In this document: positions 1 to 8,468 of the stretch, one piece after another
How positions within the stretch are numbered: position 1 is the first letter of the stretch
Layout: every line of letters starts with the position of its first letter
Notes under the pieces: generated by a model
Database searches by the model: none
The model's input: only the letters and a program-made list of their open reading frames with translations
What the model was told of the DNA's origin: nothing
Translations under genes and position numbers: made by a program
Assembly: GCA_028291565.1 (NCBI GenBank)
Contig: JAQGHT010000244.1
Span: 1-32,991 of the forward strand
Reading direction: 5' to 3'
Origin: Planctomycetaceae bacterium
Lineage (GTDB): Bacteria; Planctomycetota; Planctomycetia; Planctomycetales; Planctomycetaceae
DNA: 32,991 nt

Positions 1-376
1 AGTTTCCTTCCTGAGGTGGTGGTTCGATTTCCAGCCGTCGAAAGATCTCACCCGGTTGCAATATACCGTCGAGTGCCGGACCGGTAGCTTGATACAGCAA
101 GACCACCGCATTTTTTGCCGGAGTGACCCCTCGTCGACTCGAACGATCTGACGCTGATGGGTAATCAATAAATCCGCGCTGGCCCACAGGCTCTGTGGCC
201 CATGTCGTTTCTTTGCTGATCGTGATTTTGGGCTGGGAGGACGACTTGACTTTTTTACGCGGCACTGGTGGTGGGTCGTCGGCTTGAGCCAACTGCAGAA
301 TGAATGCGAAGAGGCCGACTACCGCCAATGATTTAGCGGTAAGCTTCTTGGACCCCTGTAACATACGATTTCTCAT
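1..376 (-). CDS. Hypothetical protein, N-terminal part only (truncated at window edge); paralog of the next two genes
   Basis: Reverse complement from ATG at 376 reads MRNRMLQGSKKLTAKSLAVVGLFAFILQLAQADDPPPVPRKKVKSSSQPKITISKETTWATEPVGQRGFIDYPSASDRSSRRGVTPAKNAVVLLYQATGPALDG..., with a signal-peptide-like N-terminus and the same PKITISKETTWA/GVTPxxNAVVxLYQAxGP blocks as the ORFs at 444-2138 and 2269-3894. Not in the ORF track because it runs off the window. Confidence 0.85.
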   Translation of the reverse strand, partial: MRNRMLQGSKKLTAKSLAVVGLFAFILQLAQADDPPPVPRKKVKSSSQPKITISKETTWATEPVGQRGFIDYPSASDRSSRRGVTPAKNAVVLLYQATGPALDGILQPGEIFRRLEIEPPPQEGN

Positions 377-443
377 GGAGACTTGATTGTCTGCGGAGCA
401 AAGTGACAACTATGGACAGTTTAGCACCGAACCTTTGGACAAT

Positions 444-2084
444 CTAATGAGCCGGCTTTACAAATGGCATCTGAATGATTAAATCGTCTTTTCCATCTCC
501 ATATGCCAGTCCCAAGTCGTCCTTTTCATTCTTACCAACACTGTAAAGACGATAGCCGGATGCCGTCTGCTGGTAATGCAGAGGCTGATTGTTGAATAAG
601 TCGTCTGAAATCGCCGGGATGTATTGTGGTGCGAGTTCCGCCAAATTGGCGGGATAGGAATCGTGTTCACTGCGCCAGGCTGCCAAAGCAAAAGCCAGTT
701 CCAGGTTTTGAAATCGCTGACGGACGACATTCTCGCCGCCCATTCTATGAACGACACCGGAAAGAAAGATTGAAACCAATGTGTCCGCGTAATAGCGGGT
801 GGCTTTCGATTTATCGACCAGAATCGACAGTCTGTCGAGGCGTTGTGTTTGAACTCGAAGTTGTTGGATTTCCTGATCCAAGTTTTTCAGCGCGCCTGTT
901 CGTTGTCGATACGTTGGCAGTTGCGCTGCCGAGACACATCGGTCGTACCAGCGATTTCCCGATTTCAGAATTTCATCCCAATCCACCAATCGGATCAATG
1001 CCTGTTCCAGCAGTTTGTCCGCCCAGGTCTGTTCCGGGTTCTCGTGCCAGAAATTCGGCATCTCCGAAAACTCCGCGATCGTCAATTGCCCCCGTGCCAT
1101 ATGCTGGCAACAGTCCAAAAATGTGGCCCGTTCGATGTGGTCCATTTTGTCGGCCATGAGTGATCGCGGCGGAAGGTTTTGGAGTTGCTTCAAATACCGA
1201 GCAATGAACTTTGCGGTGGGACGAGTTTCAGAAAGGAAACGCAATTCCCCGTCAATCGCCATTGTCTCAATTATGAATCCCGTGAATCCTTCGACCGTTG
1301 ATGGCCCGCGGCCCATTAACCGGCCCAGACGGTGAACAGCCTGTAGATCGGACCAGGCTTGAAGTCGTTCGTTTTCGCCAAGCGACAACATGGCTCGTGA
1401 AACAAGGGCCCGCGCAATCGCCCGCCCCACTTGTATTCCTGGCAAGGTGACGAAAAACATCTTGCCTTCCCCTTCTTCCGAGGAGACATAAGGAGAATAA
1501 TATTCGGTCCGTTCGGTCCCCTCGGTGATGCGCCTCAGAGGGATTTCGATGCTGTGCAACCATTCGGCGATCTCAGGAAACTCTTTCGCGGTCCAGGGCC
1601 GTGTCAGAGCCGTCTCCGCCAAATTCTGAAGCGCTGGGAATCCCGCTTCCGGAACGACCTTTCCAGTTCGTTTTCTCCACTCCCCCACAGTTTCAAAGTA
1701 ATCGCCTTCATTGGGAGGCGGTTTGATTCCGAGTAACTGGAAGAACTTGTCAGGTTGAAGATGGTGATCCGGCGCCGGCCCAGTCGCCTGATACAACATG
1801 ACCACGGCATTATTCTCAGGAGTCACACCTTGACTGTAATGCCGATTGGTGACAGACAGATAATCAATGAATCCGCTGGGGCCAATTGGTTCCGTGGCCC
1901 AGGTTGTTTCTTTGCTGATCGTGATTTTGGGAATGAAAACGGGTCTGACGTTCTGAGGCCGCGGCTTCGCCTGCGGTTCGGAGTCCTGTGCCCGGCATAA
2001 CGCAGTCAAACAGAGACTGATGACGCCGAGCAAGCTGACTGCGATCAAGACGCATGGAGAATGACATCTGCATCGATGTGACAT
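444..2084 (-). CDS. Hypothetical exported protein with pseudopilin (GspG)-like C-terminal segment; paralog of 2269..3894
   Basis: ORF 444..2138; the internal Met at 2084 (MSHRCRCHSPCVLIAVSLLGVISLCLTALCRA) gives a better signal peptide. C-terminal LELAFALAAWRSEHDSYPANLAELAPQYIPAISDDLFNNQPLHYQQTASGYRLYSVGKNEKDDLG resembles the C-terminal motif of GspG-like pseudopilins. Confidence 0.85.
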   Translation of the reverse strand: MSHRCRCHSPCVLIAVSLLGVISLCLTALCRAQDSEPQAKPRPQNVRPVFIPKITISKETTWATEPIGPSGFIDYLSVTNRHYSQGVTPENNAVVMLYQATGPAPDHHLQPDKFFQLLGIKPPPNEGDYFETVGEWRKRTGKVVPEAGFPALQNLAETALTRPWTAKEFPEIAEWLHSIEIPLRRITEGTERTEYYSPYVSSEEGEGKMFFVTLPGIQVGRAIARALVSRAMLSLGENERLQAWSDLQAVHRLGRLMGRGPSTVEGFTGFIIETMAIDGELRFLSETRPTAKFIARYLKQLQNLPPRSLMADKMDHIERATFLDCCQHMARGQLTIAEFSEMPNFWHENPEQTWADKLLEQALIRLVDWDEILKSGNRWYDRCVSAAQLPTYRQRTGALKNLDQEIQQLRVQTQRLDRLSILVDKSKATRYYADTLVSIFLSGVVHRMGGENVVRQRFQNLELAFALAAWRSEHDSYPANLAELAPQYIPAISDDLFNNQPLHYQQTASGYRLYSVGKNEKDDLGLAYGDGKDDLIIQMPFVKPAH

Positions 2085-2268
2085 GCTGCATTCCTGCGTC
2101 CACTGGATTACTGAGACTTTCTGAGTCCATTCAAACAAAGCAGGTTCAAGCCGTTATACTGCGCCACCATTTTACTCGACTCGGGCGTGTTGCAAAGGCT
2201 CGTTCACCGCCAGATTGAACTCCGTACGACTTCAGTGGATTTGTCAGCATTCGAAATCTCTCAGGTCA

Positions 2269-3894
2269 TCATTGAGCAGGTTTCGGAAGCGGCATTGGCA
2301 TTTGCACGACGAGATCGTCCTTGCCCATGCCCTCACCGTATGTCAGACCCATGTCGTCCGTTTCATTTTCGCCGAGGCTGTAGAATCGGTAGCCGTCGGG
2401 TATCCGTTCGTAATGCAAGGGCTGCGTTTTGAACAGGTCGCTTGGAACCGTTGCGATATACTTCGGCGCCAGCACTTCCAGTTTCTCTGGATAGGTACCA
2501 TGTTCGTCCCGCCAGGCGGCTAAGGCGAAAGCCAGCTCGAGGTTCTCATACCGCTGCAGGCATCGACTTTCCGCACGGACGCACTGGGTTGTCGCCGGAA
2601 GTAGCAGTGACAGCAAAATGTTCGCGGCAAAGTCGGTCCGACTGGGCTTGCTCTCGAAAACGGACAAGACACCAAAACCTTGAACTTTCGTCCGGAATTG
2701 CCCGAGTTCAACCTCAAGTTTGCGAAGCTCTTCGATCCGCTGATGATACGTCGGCATCCGAGCCCCAGCGACCATCCGGTCAAAACGACGATTTCCTGAT
2801 TTCAGAATTTCGTCCCAGTCTACCGAACTCACCATAATCCGTTCCAAGACCCTGGTCGTCCAGTCATTCGAACCGCCGCCGTCGAGGTTGTTCAACTGCA
2901 TGCGTCCACGTGCGATTTGCTGGCAACAATCCAGGAACATTGCACGTTCGCAATGGTCGATTTTATCGACCACCAGCGCTCGCGGAGGCAAGCTGGCCAG
3001 CTGCTTGACGTAGCGGGCAATGAATTTTTCAGTCGGGCGAGCATCGGAAATGAATCTCAGTTCGGCGTTCATTGCCACACTCTCAATTGCGATTCCAACG
3101 AGGCCTTCAATAATTGTCGGACCGCGACCAACCAAACGCCCCAATCGATGAATGGTCAATAGATCAGACCAAGCCTTTAAACTGTCTTTCTCTGCGAGTC
3201 GCAACATCGCCCGGGACACCAACGCGCGAGCCAGACCACGCGACATCTGCACTCCCGGCAGCAGAACCTCGATCAACTTGCCTTCTTCGTTGTCTGCAGA
3301 AACCATTGGGGAATAGTATTCCGTCCGTTCCACGGCATCCGCGACGAGTCCCAATGGTTTTTCAATACTTTGTAACCATTCGGCAACTTCAGGAAATTCT
3401 TGCACGGTCCAGGGCCTTATTCCTGTTGTTGTGCCCATCTCAAGTACCGCGGCAATTCCGCCCGCAGGGAGTGGCTTTCCTGTTCGTTTGAACCAATTTC
3501 CGAATTCCTCGTAGTACACTCCATTCGCCGGAGGGGGTTCGATCCCTAACAGCCGAAAAAACTCGGCCGGCTGTTCTCGCCCGTCTGGCATCGGTCCCAA
3601 AGCCTGGTACAGCAAAACCACCGCGTTATTCGCAGGTGTCACACCTTGGCTACACTGGCGATTTATCGCGCCTAAATAGTCGACGAATCCGCTCGGCCCG
3701 ACAGGCTCTATCGCCCAGGTCGTTTCTTTGCTGATCGTGATTTTGGGAATGGAAAAGGGCCTTTCTTTCTTGGTAACTTCTTTCTTGGCAGGAGTTGCTG
3801 GCGGCTTCACTTCCTGGGCCAGGCACAGCCCTGCTGCGCACAGACTGATCGCAATCAAAAGGCTGCTGGCATAATTCATCAGGTGACGCGGCAT
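2269..3894 (-). CDS. Hypothetical exported protein with pseudopilin-like C-terminal segment; tandem paralog
   Basis: 541-aa ORF with signal peptide (MPRHLMNYASSLLIAISLCAAGLCLAQ), strongly similar along its length to 444..2138, including NLELAFALAAWRDEHGTYPEKLEVLAPKYI...YRFYSLGENETDDMG. Confidence 0.9.
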   Translation of the reverse strand: MPRHLMNYASSLLIAISLCAAGLCLAQEVKPPATPAKKEVTKKERPFSIPKITISKETTWAIEPVGPSGFVDYLGAINRQCSQGVTPANNAVVLLYQALGPMPDGREQPAEFFRLLGIEPPPANGVYYEEFGNWFKRTGKPLPAGGIAAVLEMGTTTGIRPWTVQEFPEVAEWLQSIEKPLGLVADAVERTEYYSPMVSADNEEGKLIEVLLPGVQMSRGLARALVSRAMLRLAEKDSLKAWSDLLTIHRLGRLVGRGPTIIEGLVGIAIESVAMNAELRFISDARPTEKFIARYVKQLASLPPRALVVDKIDHCERAMFLDCCQQIARGRMQLNNLDGGGSNDWTTRVLERIMVSSVDWDEILKSGNRRFDRMVAGARMPTYHQRIEELRKLEVELGQFRTKVQGFGVLSVFESKPSRTDFAANILLSLLLPATTQCVRAESRCLQRYENLELAFALAAWRDEHGTYPEKLEVLAPKYIATVPSDLFKTQPLHYERIPDGYRFYSLGENETDDMGLTYGEGMGKDDLVVQMPMPLPKPAQ

Positions 3895-4137
3895 GCGATA
3901 ATCCTAGATCAAATGAATTGGTGACGTGATACGTCGCGCGGATGAAATGGGACATCCCCAGCGGCCATTACCGATTTCAGATGTGACAGCCACCTCCGCG
4001 AGATGTATCGGAAGCATTTTAAGAATCGAGACTGATCACGCTCAATCAATGAGATATGCCCACACTGTCGGACTGTCTGTGAATCTGCGAAGAAATCACG
4101 AAAAATGGAGATTCCGGACAAAGGAAGTCGAAGCTCA

Positions 4138-4208
4138 GGGGTCAGTTGGTTCAAAGTTCATTTTTCGCCATGACATGGCGAAAAATGAACTTTGAACCAA
4201 CTGACCCC
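4138..4208. repeat. 71-bp perfect palindrome (35-bp arms, single central base); member of a dispersed hairpin repeat family
   Basis: GGGGTCAGTTGGTTCAAAGTTCATTTTTCGCCATG-A-CATGGCGAAAAATGAACTTTGAACCAACTGACCCC; arms are exact reverse complements. Shares a core with 25260..25322. Confidence 0.95.
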
Positions 4209-4229
4209 GCGATTTGCCACTTGTCCGCC

Positions 4230-4274
4230 AAAGAAAAACAACGCCGGCCAAACCTTGGTTTGACCGGCGTTGTT
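4230..4274 (-). terminator. Intrinsic terminator of the DUF1501 gene
   Basis: Hairpin AACAACGCCGGCCAAACC-TT-GGTTTGACCGGCGTTGTT (4237-4274, one mismatch) just 3' of the minus-strand stop at 4302, followed on the minus strand by a TTTTTCTTT tract. Confidence 0.8.
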
Positions 4275-4301
4275 GAATTCTCACTCTGACCGAAACGATT
4301 G

Positions 4302-5762
4302 CTAGGACAAGATTCCCAAGACCGCATCGCCCTTCACGAGATCGCGCGGTTGGTTGAGATGGTTGTAAACAATCGTTCGCGGATCGATTCCGACGCTGTG
4401 ATAGATCGTCGCCAACAACTCGGTCGGATGGACTGGAGTTTCGACAGGTGCCGAACCGGTCAGGTCCGACTTGCCGTAAACGAAACCACGTTTGACACCC
4501 GCACCGGCGACGACACACGAATAGCAGTAAGGCCAGTGATCGCGTCCGTCGTCCGAATTGCTGTTGCCAGACGTGCTGACACCTCGTTTGGGGCTGCGGC
4601 CGAATTCGCCCACAGCGATCACAAGGGTCTCTTTCAGCAAGCCGCGCTCGTCGAGATCGGCGATCAGTGCCGACAGGCCTGAATCGAGCATCGGAGCTGA
4701 TTGCTTCTTCATCCGATCCGACAATCCACTGTGCACATCCCAGGAATGGTTGTCGCTATTGGCCACTTTCGGCCAGTTCACTTCGACGAATCGCGTCCCA
4801 GCTTCCACCAGGCGGCGAGCCATTAAACAGCTTTGGCCAAATGTGTTACGACCATAGCGGTCGCGCATTTCCGGAGTTTCTTTCGTCAGATCGAAAGCAT
4901 CCCGAGCCCGACCGGACAACACCAGCCCTAAAGCTTTACCGTAGTATTCGTTCAAGGCGTACTTGGAAACCGCGCGATCAAGCTCCGGCATTCCTGCATT
5001 AATCTGTTCGCGAAGTTTGGCTCGGCGTTCCAATCGCACGTTCGTGACGTCGCCCCGCAATTGCAGGTCGTCCGTTCGCACGCGACTCATCTTGTCCATA
5101 TCCATGTCGTCGCCGGTAGGATACAGATAGTAAGGGTCGTAAGCCCGGCCGAGGAAACCCGCTGTTCCCGCCTTGCCGATCACATTGCTCTCCTGCAAAG
5201 GGCGGGGCAACATGACGAACGGCAACATCGGCTCGTCAATCGGCTTGAGCCGAATGATGTTCGAGCCCACGTTCGGGAAATCATTGGGGCTGGGAGGCTC
5301 CAACTGACCTGATGGGCTGACCTTGTCCGCGGTATAACCGGTCAGCATCTGATAGATGGCAGCCGTGTGGTTGAACAAACCAATCGGCGTATAGCTGACC
5401 GAGCGAATCTGCGTGAACTTGTCATTCACCAGTGCCAGTTTGGGCAGCAATTCCGTGAATTGATAGCCGGGAACTTTGGTGTCGATCGGCTTGAAGACGG
5501 AACGAACATTGTCCGGAACGTCAGTTTTGGGATCCCATAGATCCAGATGGCTTGGTCCACCCTGCAGGTAACACAAGATGACGCTCTTGGCTTTACCGAA
5601 GCCTACGCCGCCGTATTTTCCTTCTTCAGCGGTGGCCTCCTGCATTTGCAGCATGCTGGCCAGGCTGATGCCAAACGCTGCGGAACCACCCACGCGCATC
5701 CATTCGCGACGAGTTACGCCATCACAATTATCTTTACCGACGCCGCCTGGAATCACCAGCAT
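4302..5762 (-). CDS. DUF1501 domain-containing protein (sulfatase-like fold, Tat-type signal)
   Basis: [22 protein letters not shown] twin-Arg-like start; [85 protein letters not shown] are typical DUF1501 blocks. Confidence 0.92.
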   Translation of the reverse strand: MLVIPGGVGKDNCDGVTRREWMRVGGSAAFGISLASMLQMQEATAEEGKYGGVGFGKAKSVILCYLQGGPSHLDLWDPKTDVPDNVRSVFKPIDTKVPGYQFTELLPKLALVNDKFTQIRSVSYTPIGLFNHTAAIYQMLTGYTADKVSPSGQLEPPSPNDFPNVGSNIIRLKPIDEPMLPFVMLPRPLQESNVIGKAGTAGFLGRAYDPYYLYPTGDDMDMDKMSRVRTDDLQLRGDVTNVRLERRAKLREQINAGMPELDRAVSKYALNEYYGKALGLVLSGRARDAFDLTKETPEMRDRYGRNTFGQSCLMARRLVEAGTRFVEVNWPKVANSDNHSWDVHSGLSDRMKKQSAPMLDSGLSALIADLDERGLLKETLVIAVGEFGRSPKRGVSTSGNSNSDDGRDHWPYCYSCVVAGAGVKRGFVYGKSDLTGSAPVETPVHPTELLATIYHSVGIDPRTIVYNHLNQPRDLVKGDAVLGILS

Positions 5763-6188
5763 GAGTGCTCCCTTAAAAATCGAATTCCGTTGACGAACCG
5801 AGGCTTATTCCGAAATCTGCGGCAGATGGTATGCTGTCGGATCAGCATTCCAGAATCTGGATTGCTGCTCCGGCAATATCGCATCAACACGTACCGATCC
5901 TCTATCTTATCGGCGAACGGTCATTCAATTCAATACCGAGCGGCAAATTCACACCAGGCAATCTCGCAAAGGTGACGAGTACAATCAGTCAGACAGTGAA
6001 AACCATGACCATTCAATGCAAGATTCGATCCCGAAACGCCAGAACTTAAATTGCGATATTTTCTTCGAACTTGCCCTCACCGAACCCCGACTAGATTCGG
6101 GACATTAAACACGAAACAGCTGGTCAACACACATGCACAGACCCGTCTTAACACCAACCGAGTTAAAACCTTGTGACTCGATCGCATT

Positions 6189-7529
6189 TTACGGAGTTCC
6201 CAGGATTTTCGCCACAGCGGCGGCGAAAAGTGCATTACCAGCCACATTGTAATGGCAGAAGTTGTCAATATACGTCGGCTCATCAACGGCCGAGAATAAT
6301 TGCGTCAGGTCGTAAAACTTCAGGCCTTCGTTTCGGAGTTCCTGGCCCTTTTTGACAAGCAGCGGATAGGCCCTGGTCGCAGTAGCACTATATTTCGACT
6401 CCAGAAATGCTACCGTTTTTTCCTGTTCCGTCATCTGGGGTTTCGACCCTGCGAGGTACTGATTCGGTGGGAGGACGTGGTAATACTGAATGGAATTTGC
6501 CTGACAGAGCAGCCGCATCTGGCGCGAGCACTGCGCCCAGTATTCAACCAGATAATCGAACATTTCCGCATCATCGCGAAAGGTCTGCTTCGGCCCCAGA
6601 ACCTGGTAGCCGGGGCGTTCCAATTGAGCGGCAAGCACCTTCATGTTCCATTCGACCTCTTGTTGAAGATACCGATGGTGCAGGCTCAACCAGAGAAAGT
6701 TGATTGTGGCGGAATCCTGGAAAGGAAGCTGACGATACCATTTGCTGCGAGCACGCCGGCGGGCGATGCTCGAGAGCAATGCCGCTTTCGTTTGCAGGTC
6801 TTGCAGGTTGATCGTGTCGGACAGCCGGGCTCGCCACGCACGCGGATAAGGGGGAAAGACACCACCCAAGGCATTTTCGACGGGGTGCAACGCGGTTTCG
6901 TTGTACCCGTCGATATTCACGAGCACGTCGAATTCGGCACCCAGGGAGAGCAGAAAGGTCAACAGCATTAACTGTTGGGGCTGTTTGAATCCACTCACCG
7001 CCAACCTGACAAGTTCCACCTGTTTTCCCTGAAATCGAGGCTGACGTCTTAATTCTCGCAGAAAAGCGCCCTCGCCGCTGGCGGTCATTTGCCAGCTGAC
7101 CGATCCGCCCGCCACGGCAACAATAATCTTGTCCGGGCTGCGTTTACGAATCGGTGATCCCTCGTCCACAAGTCCAAAGTCATTGGGCTGGAATTCCCGA
7201 CCTTCAAACAGTTCAGGACTGTGAAATCCTGGATTGCGAGTCCAGCCCACATAGGGATGATTGACTTCGCGTGCGTAATCGAGTTTCTCGCTTTCGTAAT
7301 CGGCATCCATCTCACGATTGTGACGAACTTGAGCTACAGTCGCGTAGGTGATCCATTTCAACCCAATGTAACAGACGAGTTCCACGAAACCTGTCAGCAG
7401 ACACAGACACACCAGCGTGAAGCAAAGGCGTTTGGGCCAGGAAATTCGGCGTCGCGAAACGAGAGCTGCGGGCGCTTTGGGGACGATTGTCATGCGAACT
7501 CTCCGAACCGGAAGCAATGAGCAGCCCAA
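6189..7529 (-). CDS. Membrane-anchored SGNH/GDSL-hydrolase-like protein
   Basis: N-terminal TM helix (LCFTLVCLCLLTGFVELVCYIGL), IIVAVAGGSVSW (block I-like), VLVNIDGYNE (block III-like), NFCHYNVAGNALFA (block V-like). True start may be an internal Met such as MTIVPKAP. Confidence 0.75.
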   Translation of the reverse strand: MGCSLLPVRRVRMTIVPKAPAALVSRRRISWPKRLCFTLVCLCLLTGFVELVCYIGLKWITYATVAQVRHNREMDADYESEKLDYAREVNHPYVGWTRNPGFHSPELFEGREFQPNDFGLVDEGSPIRKRSPDKIIVAVAGGSVSWQMTASGEGAFLRELRRQPRFQGKQVELVRLAVSGFKQPQQLMLLTFLLSLGAEFDVLVNIDGYNETALHPVENALGGVFPPYPRAWRARLSDTINLQDLQTKAALLSSIARRRARSKWYRQLPFQDSATINFLWLSLHHRYLQQEVEWNMKVLAAQLERPGYQVLGPKQTFRDDAEMFDYLVEYWAQCSRQMRLLCQANSIQYYHVLPPNQYLAGSKPQMTEQEKTVAFLESKYSATATRAYPLLVKKGQELRNEGLKFYDLTQLFSAVDEPTYIDNFCHYNVAGNALFAAAVAKILGTP

Positions 7530-7728
7530 AAGATACAGAACCGAGCCGGCAGATGACCGGCCGAATCAAGTATTTCAACAGGTGCGCAATAGATACTGCG
7601 TTGATGCGTTCGCCGGAACTCAGGCTGAGAGACATCGACTGCAAGTGCGGATTCTGCCAGATTGAAAGATTGACAGCAACCAGGAATTACCTTTTCCCTA
7701 TCGTCTGTTCCTTCAAAATCAGAATGAG

Positions 7729-7789
7729 GTAGGACAGGTTTTCAACCTGTCAGTTTTCTGAACACGGACAGGTTGAAAACCTGTCCTAC
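7729..7789. repeat. Nested palindromic repeat (REP/BIME-like): 23-bp perfect inverted repeat whose arms are themselves hairpins
   Basis: GTAGGACAGGTTTTCAACCTGTC (7729-7751) and GACAGGTTGAAAACCTGTCCTAC (7767-7789) are exact reverse complements with a 15-nt spacer; each arm contains GACAGGTT-NNN-AACCTGTC. Confidence 0.93.
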
Positions 7790-7832
7790 GGCCGCAGATC
7801 GCGCGACTGAGTGTCACGTCACATTGGCACAA

Positions 7833-7880
7833 ACGCCAACAGCCCGCTGTCGAGCAAGAATGCTCGGCGCGGGCTGGCGT
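7833..7880 (-). terminator. Candidate intrinsic terminator downstream of bS18
   Basis: Imperfect hairpin ACGCC-aac-AGCCCGC-tgt-CGAGCA-agaa-TGCTCG-gc-GCGGGCT-GGCGT, 3' of the minus-strand stop at 7925; only a weak T-rich tail. Confidence 0.5.
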
Positions 7881-7924
7881 AATTCACGATGAAAGGCCTG
7901 CGTCAAAGACGCCTCAAGCCGCTC

Positions 7925-8215
7925 TCATTCGTTGACGACGTAGGGCAGCAAGGCCATGAATCGAGCGCGAATAATCGCATGTCGGACAGCCCGTTGATAC
8001 TTGGCGCAGTTGCCGGTTTTACGGCGAGCGACCAAGTTTCCATCGCGATTAATCATGACCTTCAACGTGCGGAGGTCCTTGTAATCGACGAATACCGGAC
8101 GGGGGCAGCCTTCTTTGGTACAGAAACGGCACTTCAGCTTGCGTTTGATGCGAGCTCGTTTGCGCTTGTTCGGACCCTTGGGCTTCTTGTTATTGAATTT
8201 GAATGGACCAACCAT
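7925..8215 (-). CDS. rpsR: 30S ribosomal protein bS18
   Basis: CRFCTKEGCPRPVFVDYKDLRTLKVMINRDGNLVARRKTGNCAKYQRAVRHAIIRARFMALLPYV matches the bS18 core. Start placed at MVGPFKFNNKKPKGPNKRKRARIKRK (8215) rather than the track start at 8299. Confidence 0.9.
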   Translation of the reverse strand: MVGPFKFNNKKPKGPNKRKRARIKRKLKCRFCTKEGCPRPVFVDYKDLRTLKVMINRDGNLVARRKTGNCAKYQRAVRHAIIRARFMALLPYVVNE

Positions 8216-8468
8216 GCCGCCACTACCCTCTGCGTGCTGTTTTGTTGTAACCCGTAATGTTTCAACGTCTTCCGACAACCAATACTGGCCCCATACCAAT
8301 ACAGTTCCGGAAACCGAGGATTATGGCAGGTCCGGGTGAAAGATGCAACGGTAGCGGCAAAGTTGATTTTATTGATCGATTGAACCGATCGCGATTTTAG
8401 AAATCCGCGTGCAATTCTGCATCGCATCGCGGTGAACGGAACTCCGCAAGAACGCCGGTGATTCTGCC

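Noticed and set aside
626-1159. 177-aa plus-strand ORF within the first full paralog
   Set aside because: Antisense to a gene supported by paralog conservation.
4135-4518. ORFs reading through the hairpin repeats (ending ...GSKFIFRHDMAKNEL, ...SWRKMNFEPTDP, and the pair at 25124-25493)
   Set aside because: The shared peptide tails come from the palindromic repeat itself, not from a real protein family.
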